Assembly (NCBI RefSeq): GCF_016919175.1
Contig: NZ_JAFFPU010000003.1
Span: 1-25,000 of the forward strand
From: Leptospira ainlahdjerensis
GTDB lineage: Bacteria; Spirochaetota; Leptospiria; Leptospirales; Leptospiraceae
DNA: 25,000 bases
Reading direction: 5' to 3'
In this document: positions 1-14,490 of the stretch, piece after piece
How the letters are laid out: each line of letters begins with the position of its first letter
How positions within the stretch are numbered: position 1 is the first letter of the stretch
Made by a program: the position numbers and the translations under genes
The notes under the pieces: model-generated
Databases searched by the model: none
What the model was told of the DNA's origin: nothing
What the model saw: the letters and a program-made list of their open reading frames with translations, nothing else

Positions 1-2789
1 ATCAAGGATCGAAAGAGCGAGGCCAAAATCATAAAGATGATGATAAAGGCTACGAGAAAGGCCCTTCCTAAACTCGCTAAAGATTCTTCCGTGTCCTTAT
101 TTTCTCCCCCGAAACGCATCCGATAACCGGGGTATTTTTCGATGATTCCTTTTGCGAGTTTAGCGATCTCCGCGTTGGCTCTTCTCGTATCGGTTTTGGA
201 CTCATCCAAGTTAGCCGTCACCGTGAGAAGCCTTTTCCCGTCCAGGTGATTGATATTTGCAAAACCCGGCTCTCTGACATAAGTGATTAGTTTAGAGACC
301 GGGATCAACTTTCCGATTTGATTGCTCACGAAAATATTATTTAGGGAACCGATCGACTTTCGGACCTCCTCCGGAAAACGAACCTTGACTTCCACTTCCT
401 CATCCGCTCTTTTGATCTTTGTCGCAACCGTTCCTTGAAACGCGGTGTTAATCGCCTGAGCGACCTTGAAGACGGAAACCCCAGCGGTGGAGGCAAGGGA
501 TTCGCTGACTTTGATCCTTACCTCGTCCTTGCCCTCGTTAAAATCATCACCGATATCGGTAACTCCGGGTACTTTAGCCATCACACCCTTATATTCTTCT
601 CCGACCCGTATCAGCGTCTCATAATCGTCTCCTCGAATTTCTATGGCAACCGGTTTTCCAACGGGTGGACCTCCGGAAATTTTTTCAAAGTCCAATGCGA
701 GAAGTTGTCCTTTGAACCTTGAAAATTCAGCAGGGAAAACACCGAGATTGAAAGGTTTGTATTCCTGTTTCTTTTTCTCCGCCTCTTTTTTACGGGTTTC
801 TTCCAGGATCTGAATGGATTTTTGATTGAGAAGCCAGATCGTCTTTTCCCTTACTTCCGAGATGATTTCATCCGTACTTCTTTTTCTATTTTCTTCAGGA
901 GTCAAATAGACAAGAATCTGTCCATAGTGTTTTCCTCTTTTTGTAAACGGATCGTTCGGATCTTTTTGAATGATCCCGATTCTTGTGACAAAATTCTCAA
1001 CTTCTTCTTTAGAGACTTTTGCAAGCTCCTTTTCTAAGACGTTTGCAAATCGTTCCGTTTCTTGAAGAGAAAGTCCCGTTTGACCAGTGAGTTTGATCTG
1101 AAATACATCTACGGAACCGGGGAAAAGTTTGAATTTTCCGGCAACGGCGAATAACGCAAAACTACCGATCAACATGGCGAAAAGATAAACAAAAACTTGA
1201 AGTCGGTGTTTAAGCGCAAACTTTAAGAGCGGAAGGTAATAATTGACCTTAAGTTTATAAAACCAGCCGCTTTCTTCTTTGATCTGACCAGAATGAAACT
1301 TGTTTTTATTGATATCATACAAGTGCGAAGGAAGTATGAAGAATGCCTCCGAAAGAGATGCGAGTAACGCGATAATCACGACCAAAGGAATGCTGTAGAT
1401 AAACTTTCCGAAGATACCAGTCATAAATAACATAGGCGCAAAAGCCGCCACCGTGGTCGTTACCGTGGCGGTAACGGGATCGATGACTTCCGCTGTACCT
1501 TTGAGGGCGGCTTCATACGCCGGCATTCCTTCTTCCATGTAACGATATACGTTTTCGCAAATGATGATCGCATCATCCACGAGGATTCCCACGACGATGA
1601 TCAAGCCGAACATCGAAATCAGATTCAACGTCAAACCGAGATAATTCATGATGACAAAGGTGGCTCCGAAAGAAACCGGAATCCCAAGAGCGGTCATCAA
1701 AGCCACTCTCCAACCTAAGAATAGAAAGAGGGAAGCGGTCACTAAAATCAAACCGCCCGCGGCATTTGAAAGAAGGACACCCAGTCTTCTTCGGATATAC
1801 TTCGAAAGGTCATTCACAAACGCGTATTCAAATTCTCCGTTGGAAGTTTTTCTAAATTCCTCGATGACTTTTTTGGCTTCGTCCACAACGAGAATTGCGT
1901 CCGCCTTTTCCCGTTTGATGACGGTCATCGCGATGGTTTTTCTTCCGTTTACCTTATCGAGATATTCGGCCTCTTTCAGTCCTTCGGTAACGGAGGCGAC
2001 GTTGTCGATACGAATCGAATTTCCGATTTCATTGGAACGGATATGTACTCCCGAGATTTCTTTCGGAGTATCGAATTCTCCGATCGTTCTTAAGATAACT
2101 TCCTTTTGGTTGCCTGCGATATTTCCACCCGGGAAATTAATATTACGGTTTTTTAATGCAAAGATTACGTCCTGACTTGTGAGATAGTGGGAAAACATCG
2201 CTGCGGGGTTGATATCAACCTGCATTTCAGTTTCTCTCCAACCCCGTTTGGAAATTCTCGCAACGCCCGGAATATCTTCCAGAGCTTGTTCCACGACCTT
2301 TGCCTGGGCTTTGAGCCGCTTTTCGGCTTCGACGCTCGCGTCCTCCGACTTCAAACTGATATCGATCTCGATCACGGGTTGTCTGGAGGTCGTGATCTCC
2401 GTTACGAGAGGATCCTCAGCTTCTTCGGGGAGATCTTCGACCCGATCGATGGAGGATTTGATATCGTCCACTACCTTCTGCGTATCCTTTGCGTCCGGAT
2501 CTAAGGTAATCACAATTCCGGAACGGTTTTCAATCGAAGCGGAGCGAAATTCTTTGATTCCATCCACTTCCTTAATCGCTTCTTCCAGAGGTTTTGTGAC
2601 CAGCTTTTCGATTTCGGAAGGGGAAGCTCCCGGGAAGACCGTGACAACGCTTACGATGTCAAAGTTGATGTTTGGAAATGCTTCCCGATTCATTTTTACG
2701 GCGGTAAAACCGCCGATTAGAATGATCAGAAATGTAAGTAGGTTTACGAAGATACTTTTAGAAAGGAAATACTCAACAAGGGATTTCAT
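1..2789 (-). CDS. RND-family efflux pump inner-membrane permease (AcrB/HAE1-like), 3' end cut by window edge
   Basis: Proton-driven inner-membrane exporter of the resistance-nodulation-division superfamily; the substrate is unknown. The frame is open from ATG at 2789 to base 1, about 929 residues. It shows an N-terminal membrane segment (about residues 12-30), a large periplasmic loop, then a cluster of membrane helices. The proton-relay pair Asp405-Asp406 lies in [14 protein letters not shown], matching AcrB Asp407/Asp408. A second large periplasmic loop follows, and the window ends inside a helix resembling AcrB TM8 ([16 protein letters not shown]). The last helices and the Lys equivalent to AcrB Lys940 lie outside. 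The ATG is 21 bases after the def stop, with no clear Shine-Dalgarno, so coupling to def is possible. No periplasmic adaptor gene is upstream; any adaptor or outer-membrane partner would be left of the window. Superfamily sure; drug versus other substrate not determinable. Confidence 0.93.
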   Translation of the reverse strand, partial: MKSLVEYFLSKSIFVNLLTFLIILIGGFTAVKMNREAFPNINFDIVSVVTVFPGASPSEIEKLVTKPLEEAIKEVDGIKEFRSASIENRSGIVITLDPDAKDTQKVVDDIKSSIDRVEDLPEEAEDPLVTEITTSRQPVIEIDISLKSEDASVEAEKRLKAQAKVVEQALEDIPGVARISKRGWRETEMQVDINPAAMFSHYLTSQDVIFALKNRNINFPGGNIAGNQKEVILRTIGEFDTPKEISGVHIRSNEIGNSIRIDNVASVTEGLKEAEYLDKVNGRKTIAMTVIKREKADAILVVDEAKKVIEEFRKTSNGEFEYAFVNDLSKYIRRRLGVLLSNAAGGLILVTASLFLFLGWRVALMTALGIPVSFGATFVIMNYLGLTLNLISMFGLIIVVGILVDDAIIICENVYRYMEEGMPAYEAALKGTAEVIDPVTATVTTTVAAFAPMLFMTGIFGKFIYSIPLVVIIALLASLSEAFFILPSHLYDINKNKFHSGQIKEESGWFYKLKVNYYLPLLKFALKHRLQVFVYLFAMLIGSFALFAVAGKFKLFPGSVDVFQIKLTGQTGLSLQETERFANVLEKELAKVSKEEVENFVTRIGIIQKDPNDPFTKRGKHYGQILVYLTPEENRKRSTDEIISEVREKTIWLLNQKSIQILEETRKKEAEKKKQEYKPFNLGVFPAEFSRFKGQLLALDFEKISGGPPVGKPVAIEIRGDDYETLIRVGEEYKGVMAKVPGVTDIGDDFNEGKDEVRIKVSESLASTAGVSVFKVAQAINTAFQGTVATKIKRADEEVEVKVRFPEEVRKSIGSLNNIFVSNQIGKLIPVSKLITYVREPGFANINHLDGKRLLTVTANLDESKTDTRRANAEIAKLAKGIIEKYPGYRMRFGGENKDTEESLASLGRAFLVAFIIIFMILASLFRSL

Positions 2790-2810
2790 ATATTTTTATT
2801 TTATAATTTT

Positions 2811-3347
2811 CTAATCTAGAATTTTTCCGCCGGAATCCAAGGTGTCATTGAATCCAAATAGTTTTGTGTCTTTTAGACGGTCAACGTAAAGAATTCCCCG
2901 AAGGTGATCGCATTCGTGCTGATAAACTACGGCCTTGTAGCCGTCGATCGTCTCGTCGAATTTGTTACCCTTCTCGTCCATCCACTGCATCCGGATTTGA
3001 TTCGGTCTTTCAACGTATCCCCGCATTCCTGGAACGGAAAGACATCCTTCCCAAAACCCCGAACTTTCGGCGGTAAGAGGAGTGATGATCGGATTGAGGA
3101 TCACCCGATCCGGAACGTCGGGAGTTCCCGGATAACGCTCGTTATCCTCTGATCCCACCACGACGATCTGTTTTAGGATCCCGATCTGGGGCGCCGCAAG
3201 ACCAACCCCTTCAGCATGACGCATCGTATCGAACATATCTTTGAGCAATTTTTTAAATTCTTTTGTCTGAATCTCGTCTTCAGTAACTGGTTCGGATACT
3301 TGGCGGAGAAGCGGATCACCCATTCTTAAAATTTTTCTTACTGACAT
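2811..3347 (-). CDS. def: peptide deformylase
   Basis: Metalloenzyme that removes the formyl group from the N-terminal fMet of new proteins in the cytoplasm. All three family motifs are intact in 178 residues: [10 protein letters not shown] (about 47-56, with Gln54), EGCLS (Cys102 as metal ligand) and QHECDH (His144, Glu145, His148; ligands and catalytic Glu). Length and sequence closely resemble the structurally studied L. interrogans enzyme as I remember it, including the [18 protein letters not shown] stretch between motifs 1 and 2. ATG at 3347 begins one base after the stop of the upstream hydrolase-like gene, so translation is probably coupled. No fmt (methionyl-tRNA formyltransferase) neighbour is present, unlike the common def-fmt arrangement; here def sits between a hydrolase-like gene and an efflux pump. 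Confidence 0.97.
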   Translation of the reverse strand: MSVRKILRMGDPLLRQVSEPVTEDEIQTKEFKKLLKDMFDTMRHAEGVGLAAPQIGILKQIVVVGSEDNERYPGTPDVPDRVILNPIITPLTAESSGFWEGCLSVPGMRGYVERPNQIRMQWMDEKGNKFDETIDGYKAVVYQHECDHLRGILYVDRLKDTKLFGFNDTLDSGGKILD

Positions 3348-3348
3348 A

Positions 3349-4056
3349 TTAAAAACCAGGTTCTATCTTAAAGTTCGACTTTTTTTGGACAGAAGAAATC
3401 GGCATCTCGGCAAGAATTTTCACGATCGATTCTTTCAAAAGAATTTGGATCGAATTCCGATCCGCAGACTCGATTCTAAAAACTCGAAAGGCCTGAAGTT
3501 CTTTTCCGGAAGCCTTCATTTGTTCCGTGATCGTTCCCGGCATTCCCGTGAACAAAACGACGGGACGCAGACTGGAATTTTCGATTCCATTCCGAAAACT
3601 TTTTTCCAACCTTTCCAAAAAGAGATTCAGTTCTTGCGAAAGAAGAAACCAAGGGTTCCACGGAAATCTTTCCAAAATCCATTCTACGTTTTTAGGAAAC
3701 CAGGGAAAAGGATCCCGATTCTTTGCAATGGGAGGATTTACGATACAAGCCGATTCAATTCTTCCCGAAAATTTTTGGATCAATTCGAAAACGATTCCCG
3801 CAAAATAACCTTCTCCCAAAAGTCTGATTTTTCCTTTCGTATTCAGGATTTCGGAGGAAACCGTTTCGATCCATTCTTCATACTTCGGAAAACTCGTTTG
3901 GAAGGATGGAGTCGATGTTTCGAAAACTCGAACTGAAAAGTCTCGGGTAAAAGTTTCGACCGAAATCTGTCTTCCGGGAAATTCAAAATCCGGAAAAAGA
4001 AAAAGGGGCGTCTGTGTTGAAACGCCCAGTCGTTGGATAATGATTCGATTTGACAT
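3349..4056 (-). CDS. alpha/beta-hydrolase-like protein without a recognisable catalytic serine
   Basis: 235-residue soluble protein with no signal peptide or membrane segment. Its layout resembles a small alpha/beta hydrolase: an N-terminal strand ([13 protein letters not shown], about 16-28), then a strand followed by a turn where the nucleophile elbow should lie ([11 protein letters not shown], about 77-87), a strand with VNPPI (106-110), and a late strand [10 protein letters not shown] (165-174). The expected G-x-S-x-G reads G-E-G-Y-F, so Gly83 stands in place of the Ser. No obvious C-terminal catalytic His follows. This suggests a non-catalytic or strongly diverged member; fold assignment is an inference from pattern only. 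ATG at 4056 has no good Shine-Dalgarno; an AAAGG lies about 19 bases upstream. It is the first gene of a tight minus-strand run with def and the RND pump. Function unknown. Confidence 0.75.
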   Translation of the reverse strand: MSNRIIIQRLGVSTQTPLFLFPDFEFPGRQISVETFTRDFSVRVFETSTPSFQTSFPKYEEWIETVSSEILNTKGKIRLLGEGYFAGIVFELIQKFSGRIESACIVNPPIAKNRDPFPWFPKNVEWILERFPWNPWFLLSQELNLFLERLEKSFRNGIENSSLRPVVLFTGMPGTITEQMKASGKELQAFRVFRIESADRNSIQILLKESIVKILAEMPISSVQKKSNFKIEPGF

Positions 4057-4305
4057 CGTCGCGTTTTTGAACGACCTTTCCCGATCGCTTTACCGAGCTT
4101 TTTATTTACTACGGAAAATAGCCATAAAAAAAGGAAGAATGGAGGAGAGTTCGAATCTACGTCTCAGCGGAATGGAACTTCCGTTTTGTTTTCAAACACG
4201 AAACGTTTTTTAGTTTCTTACCGGCAAAAACCGGTTGGCAAGAAGTTGTAAAAGAGTTTGACAGAGGTTAGAAAGTTTAAAAACTCAAGTGGCGGAAGTC
4301 GTATT
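4057..4305. other. intergenic region between tRNA-Ala and the hydrolase-like gene
   Basis: 249 bases with no convincing ORF on either strand. It must hold any 3' processing or termination signal of the minus-strand tRNA and the promoter of the hydrolase-def-RND run. Two short inverted repeats are visible: CGGAA (4168-4172) with TTCCG (4179-4183), followed on the plus strand by TTTTGTTTT; and ACCGG (4220-4224) with CCGGT (4231-4235). Both have only 5-bp stems, so neither is a firm terminator. A TTGACA at 4258-4263 (plus) lacks a good -10 partner. Confidence 0.6.
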
Positions 4306-4381
<76 letters not shown>

Positions 4382-4411
4382 TTGGAATCAGGTTTTTACC
4401 AAATTCCTTAA

Positions 4412-4417
4412 AGTCAA
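4412..4417 (-). promoter_or_regulatory. possible -35 element of the tRNA-Ala gene
   Basis: Minus-strand TTGACT lies about 34 bases upstream of the mature tRNA 5' end. No good -10 hexamer stands at 16-18 bases; the A-rich GGTAAAAA is too close. The assignment therefore rests on the -35 alone. The same 60-base gap must also hold the start signals of the divergent plus-strand operon. Confidence 0.25.
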
Positions 4418-4438
4418 TACAAATACAGGAGTGTTAGG

Positions 4439-4747
4439 ATGGGTGAATCTATCGAGGATTTACAAAAAAAATTAAAGATTCAGAACGATATCATCAAAGG
4501 TTACGAGAAGGTTCTTAGACTCAACGAGCAAGAATTGGAAAACGCCGATGAAATCATTCGTATGTACGAAGGTATCATTCAGTATTCCGGTTCGGAACTC
4601 AAAGACGCAAAGGAAGCTTTTGATGCGACTAACGTTGTTACCAATCTATCTCGCGAAGAATTAATGGGAGCTCTTACCCGAATCCGAGAATTAGAAAATG
4701 CGAATAAGAAACTCAGGGAAGAATCCTTAAAGTTTCAGGCCGGCTGA
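4439..4747 (+). CDS. small coiled-coil protein of unknown function
   Basis: 102-residue, highly charged, predicted all-helical protein with heptad-like leucines and isoleucines. Residues about 4-65 (IEDLQKKLKIQNDI...) and about 73-98 (ELMGALTRIRELENANKKL) look like two coiled-coil segments separated by a short polar stretch. There is no signal peptide, membrane segment or cysteine. ATG at 4439 follows a good Shine-Dalgarno (AGGAG, 4428-4432) at 6 bases. The stop is only 9 bases before the TTG start of the large GAF/PP2C regulator, so the two are surely co-transcribed and probably translationally coupled. I do not recognise a family. Its position makes a role as a partner or scaffold of the phosphatase/kinase reasonable, but that is inference. 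Confidence 0.85.
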   Translation: MGESIEDLQKKLKIQNDIIKGYEKVLRLNEQELENADEIIRMYEGIIQYSGSELKDAKEAFDATNVVTNLSREELMGALTRIRELENANKKLREESLKFQAG

Positions 4748-4756
4748 ACCTCTGCT

Positions 4757-7556
<2,800 letters not shown>

Positions 7557-7573
<17 letters not shown>

Positions 7574-7886
7574 AATAAAAAATCATTCTAAAATCATCCA
7601 CTTGATCGGAAACCTGGACGTCCATAACACTCATAAAATTGAATCCGTGTTCATGGATCAGATCAAGACCGGTAATTCTCCCGTTCTCATATTAGATCTT
7701 TCTTCCGTCGAATTCATTTCCTCCGCTGGTCTTCGTATCATCGTCGCCGCTCTCAGAGAATGTAAGGAAAAAGACGTGGAGCTCAGACTTGCAGGAATCA
7801 AACCCGCCGTAAAAAAGGTTTTTGATATCATCGATATGAATTCGATGTTCAGCATTTTCGAAACTCTCGAGTCCGCCATAAAATAA
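7557..7886 (+). CDS. STAS-domain anti-sigma-factor antagonist (RsbV/SpoIIAA type)
   Basis: 109-residue single STAS domain. The signature strand-turn [19 protein letters not shown] (about 44-62) aligns with RsbV/SpoIIAA, placing Ser56 at the phosphorylated position; the usual preceding Asp is Ser55 here. In known partner switching, the unphosphorylated antagonist binds the RsbW-type kinase and frees its target, commonly a sigma factor. The gene starts (ATG 7557) inside the end of the phosphatase/kinase gene, a 17-base overlap in another frame, so translation is coupled and the two products should be made in proportion. No sigma factor gene lies nearby, so the final target is elsewhere or is not a sigma factor. 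Family assignment is firm; the partner is inferred from the overlap. Confidence 0.94.
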
Positions 7887-7974
7887 CCAAGTTCTTCGGC
7901 GCGATTTCGAATTTAACTTTCCCGAGAATCCTTTTCTTAAAAACTGGATATATTTCATTCCATTTAAAGGTTCC

Positions 7975-9630
<1,656 letters not shown>

Positions 9631-9634
9631 TCGT

Positions 9635-12379
<2,745 letters not shown>

Positions 12380-12391
12380 ACCTTCCTTTAC

Positions 12392-12416
12392 AGGACGCGG
12401 AAATCCGCCGCGTCCT
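12392..12416. terminator. hairpin between convergent carboxylase and che operons
   Basis: A perfect 9-bp inverted repeat, AGGACGCGG (12392-12400) and CCGCGTCCT (12408-12416), encloses a 7-base loop. It lies in the 41-base gap between the carboxylase stop and the cheB stop, where a bidirectional terminator is expected. Neither side has a T run, so it is not a classical intrinsic terminator; it may stabilise 3' ends or work with Rho. Confidence 0.55.
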
Positions 12417-12420
12417 ATAT

Positions 12421-13461
12421 TCAAAAACGCTGAACTTCTCCCACGATCTTTGAAAGTGGGAGAATCGTGTCGACGGCGCCTCTAAGAATTGCTTCTTTTG
12501 GCATTCCAAAAACTACACAGGTCGCTTCGTCTTGTGCGATCGTCGATGCTCCGTGTTGTTTCATTTTTAAAAGTCCGTTTGCTCCGTCGCTCCCCATTCC
12601 CGTTAGAATGATACCCTTAGCGTTTCTTCCGGCGACTTGCGCCACCGAGTTGAAGAGGATATCCACGGAAGGTCTGTGTCGATTAAAAAGAGGGCCGTCC
12701 ACGATACGAATTCGAAATTGAGCGCCGCTCAAATAGATTTCCATGTGACGATTTCCGGGAGCAATGTATGCCGATCCTTCTTTTACCGGATCTCCGTCCT
12801 TCGCCTCTTTGACCTGAATCTCGCAAATCGAGTCCAAACGATTGGCGAACGCTTCCGTAAATTTTTCAGGCATGTGCTGAACGATCACAATTCCGGGACA
12901 ATGAACGTTTAATTTTGTTAGAATGAATTCGAGCGCCTGTGTTCCCCCAGTAGAAGTTCCAATCGCGATCAACTTATCGGTGGTGCTGATTTTGGAAAAA
13001 TCTGCTTTGATCGGTTTGGAGTCCGGAAGCGTGGAAAGAGAATCCTTTGAAGAAGGAAATTTAATTCTCGCTTTGGCCGCCGCTTTGATTGCATCCGTAA
13101 AAAGAATTTCGGATTCTTCGATAAAACTTTTTACGCCTAACTTCGGTTTTTCGATGATATCGATCGCGCCAAGTTTCATCGCGAGCATCGCCGTCTCCGA
13201 TTCTTTTTCGGCTAACGAGGAACAAATGATAACGGGAGTGGGCCTCTCGGACATGATCTTCTTTAGAAAAGAAATCCCATCCATCCTCGGCATTTCCACG
13301 TCTAGAATAAAAACATCCGGCCAGATCGAAGAAAGTTTTTCTGCCGCAAAGATCGGATCGGATGCGAAGCCTACGATCTCGATCTCGGGATCCTTAGTAA
13401 GAATCTGAGTCAAAACCTGACGAACAACAGCAGAATCGTCGACAATAAAAACCTGAATCAT
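12421..13461 (-). CDS. cheB: chemotaxis protein-glutamate methylesterase/glutaminase CheB
   Basis: 346 residues from ATG at 13461. It removes methyl esters from receptor glutamates (adaptation) when its receiver is phosphorylated by CheA. The N-terminal receiver has acidic residues at VDDS (7-10), phospho-acceptor Asp54 in ILDVEMP, and Lys105 in EKPK. After a roughly 50-residue linker comes the CheB esterase with its triad: Ser170 (GTSTGG), His196 (VQHMP) and Asp292 (GMGSDGANG), each six residues beyond E. coli CheB Ser164/His190/Asp286. The start codon overlaps the cheD stop in an ATGA, giving tight coupling. A longer in-frame reading back to 13500 exists but lies entirely inside cheD, so the ATG is preferred. 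It is the last gene of the che operon. No cheR lies in the window, so the opposing methyltransferase must be elsewhere. Confidence 0.97.
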   Translation of the reverse strand: MIQVFIVDDSAVVRQVLTQILTKDPEIEIVGFASDPIFAAEKLSSIWPDVFILDVEMPRMDGISFLKKIMSERPTPVIICSSLAEKESETAMLAMKLGAIDIIEKPKLGVKSFIEESEILFTDAIKAAAKARIKFPSSKDSLSTLPDSKPIKADFSKISTTDKLIAIGTSTGGTQALEFILTKLNVHCPGIVIVQHMPEKFTEAFANRLDSICEIQVKEAKDGDPVKEGSAYIAPGNRHMEIYLSGAQFRIRIVDGPLFNRHRPSVDILFNSVAQVAGRNAKGIILTGMGSDGANGLLKMKQHGASTIAQDEATCVVFGMPKEAILRGAVDTILPLSKIVGEVQRF

Positions 13462-13961
13462 TTTGAGTTGGGCCTTTCGATATAAATTTCTCCGTCCCAC
13501 AAGGAAAAAAACACTCTCCGATGAGAAAATCCTCCTAAGTCTTCCGAGGCGATCGGCAGATGATTCTTTGCGAGAATTTCTTTCACTGAATGAATGTTTT
13601 TCATTCCGATGTCCCGAACGGATTTAATTTCTAAAAGTTTTTCCTCTTCCGTGGAAAACATGGAAGCTCCTCCAAAAAGTTTGATCTGGTATTGACCGTA
13701 TCTACCGCCGTTATTCTGAATCTTATCAAAAAATAATTGAATCGCGTCGTCGGCGTATTTTGCATTCAATTCAAGTGCGGATTCTCCGGGAGGACGATTG
13801 GGAAGCATCACGTGGGCCATTCCTCCGGAAAGATGAATCGGATTCCAAAAACAAATTGAAACGCAGGAACCAAGCAAGGTCCTAATTCTTAAATTTTTTT
13901 GCCCCCAACAAAACCCGCCAGGTTGCAAAAATAAATCCCGAACGATATCCGGTTCCGTCAT
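13458..13961 (-). CDS. cheD: chemoreceptor glutamine deamidase CheD
   Basis: 167 residues. CheD converts specific receptor glutamines to glutamates and in some bacteria is held by CheC. The active-site Cys33 lies in TLLGSCVSICF, His50 in GGMAHVMLP, and Thr28 stands before the Cys; the Cys-to-His spacing of 17 equals that in T. maritima CheD (Cys27, His44). The late conserved GGA (98-100) and IGMKNI (118-123) are also present. ATG at 13961 overlaps the cheW stop in an ATGA, and its own stop overlaps the cheB start in the same way. No cheC or cheX gene lies in the window. Confidence 0.96.
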   Translation of the reverse strand: MTEPDIVRDLFLQPGGFCWGQKNLRIRTLLGSCVSICFWNPIHLSGGMAHVMLPNRPPGESALELNAKYADDAIQLFFDKIQNNGGRYGQYQIKLFGGASMFSTEEEKLLEIKSVRDIGMKNIHSVKEILAKNHLPIASEDLGGFSHRRVFFSLWDGEIYIERPNSK

Positions 13962-14476
13962 GTGCTTTCTACGAGCGCCTCGATATTCTGATTCTCTTCC
14001 ATCGACGTCAATTCGTCCAAGTTCAGAATTTTTTCCGTGTTGAGAATGATGATAAAACCTTCCTCCTGCCGTGCCATCCCGAGAATAAAATCCACTTTGA
14101 TACGCGAGCCGAAAGTTGGGGCAGGCTCGATTTCGGAACCGGCAATGGAAACCACTTCGTTTACGGATTCCACAAGAATTCCCAAATCGGTCCTCTCCTT
14201 CTTTTTATCCCCAGCATTGGAAGAATGAAGTTCCACAATGATCACACAAGTTTTACGGTCAGGTTCAATTTTCTGTTTGAAAAACTTGTGTTTCAAATCC
14301 ACGACGGGGACCACATTCCCGCGCAAGTTGATTACACCCGGAATGAATTCCGGCATCAAAGGGACATTTGTTAAACCGGAATATTCAATGATCTCTTTGA
14401 TATGTAATATTCCAATTCCATAACATTCCTCCCCCAAATAAAACGTGAGAAACTGATTGTCCTCCATTGCGCTCAT
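13958..14476 (-). CDS. cheW: chemotaxis coupling protein CheW
   Basis: 172 residues, a single CheW/SH3-like domain that links receptor tips to CheA. Recognisable features are FYLGEECYGIGILHIKEI near the N-terminus, the conserved GVINLRGNVVPVVDL (about 47-61, with the usual Arg in INLRG), and LGILVESVNEVVSI. The last 15 or so residues are an acidic tail (SMEENQNIEALVEST) beyond the domain. ATG at 14476 has GGAG (14484-14487) 7 bases upstream; a second ATG three codons in (MEDNQ) is the alternative. It starts 14 bases after the receptor gene, and its stop overlaps cheD. Confidence 0.96.
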   Translation of the reverse strand: MSAMEDNQFLTFYLGEECYGIGILHIKEIIEYSGLTNVPLMPEFIPGVINLRGNVVPVVDLKHKFFKQKIEPDRKTCVIIVELHSSNAGDKKKERTDLGILVESVNEVVSIAGSEIEPAPTFGSRIKVDFILGMARQEEGFIIILNTEKILNLDELTSMEENQNIEALVEST

Positions 14477-14490
14477 ACTTTCACTCCGGT

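Noticed and set aside
1648..2814. Plus-strand ORFs of 105-201 codons opposite the RND pump
   Set aside because: They lie antisense to a clear AcrB-like protein carrying the Asp-Asp motif; open antisense frames come from codon usage.
4168..4190. Small hairpin followed by TTTTGTTTT on the plus strand as a terminator
   Set aside because: The stem is only 5 bp and no plus-strand gene lies upstream to terminate.
4258..4300. Plus-strand TTGACA as promoter of the 4439 operon
   Set aside because: No reasonable -10 at 16-18 bases, and it would transcribe through the antisense of the tRNA; kept only as a possibility.
13462..13500. Longer CheB N-terminus starting at 13500
   Set aside because: It would begin inside cheD and add 13 residues foreign to receivers; the ATG at 13461 gives a standard receiver start and an ATGA overlap.
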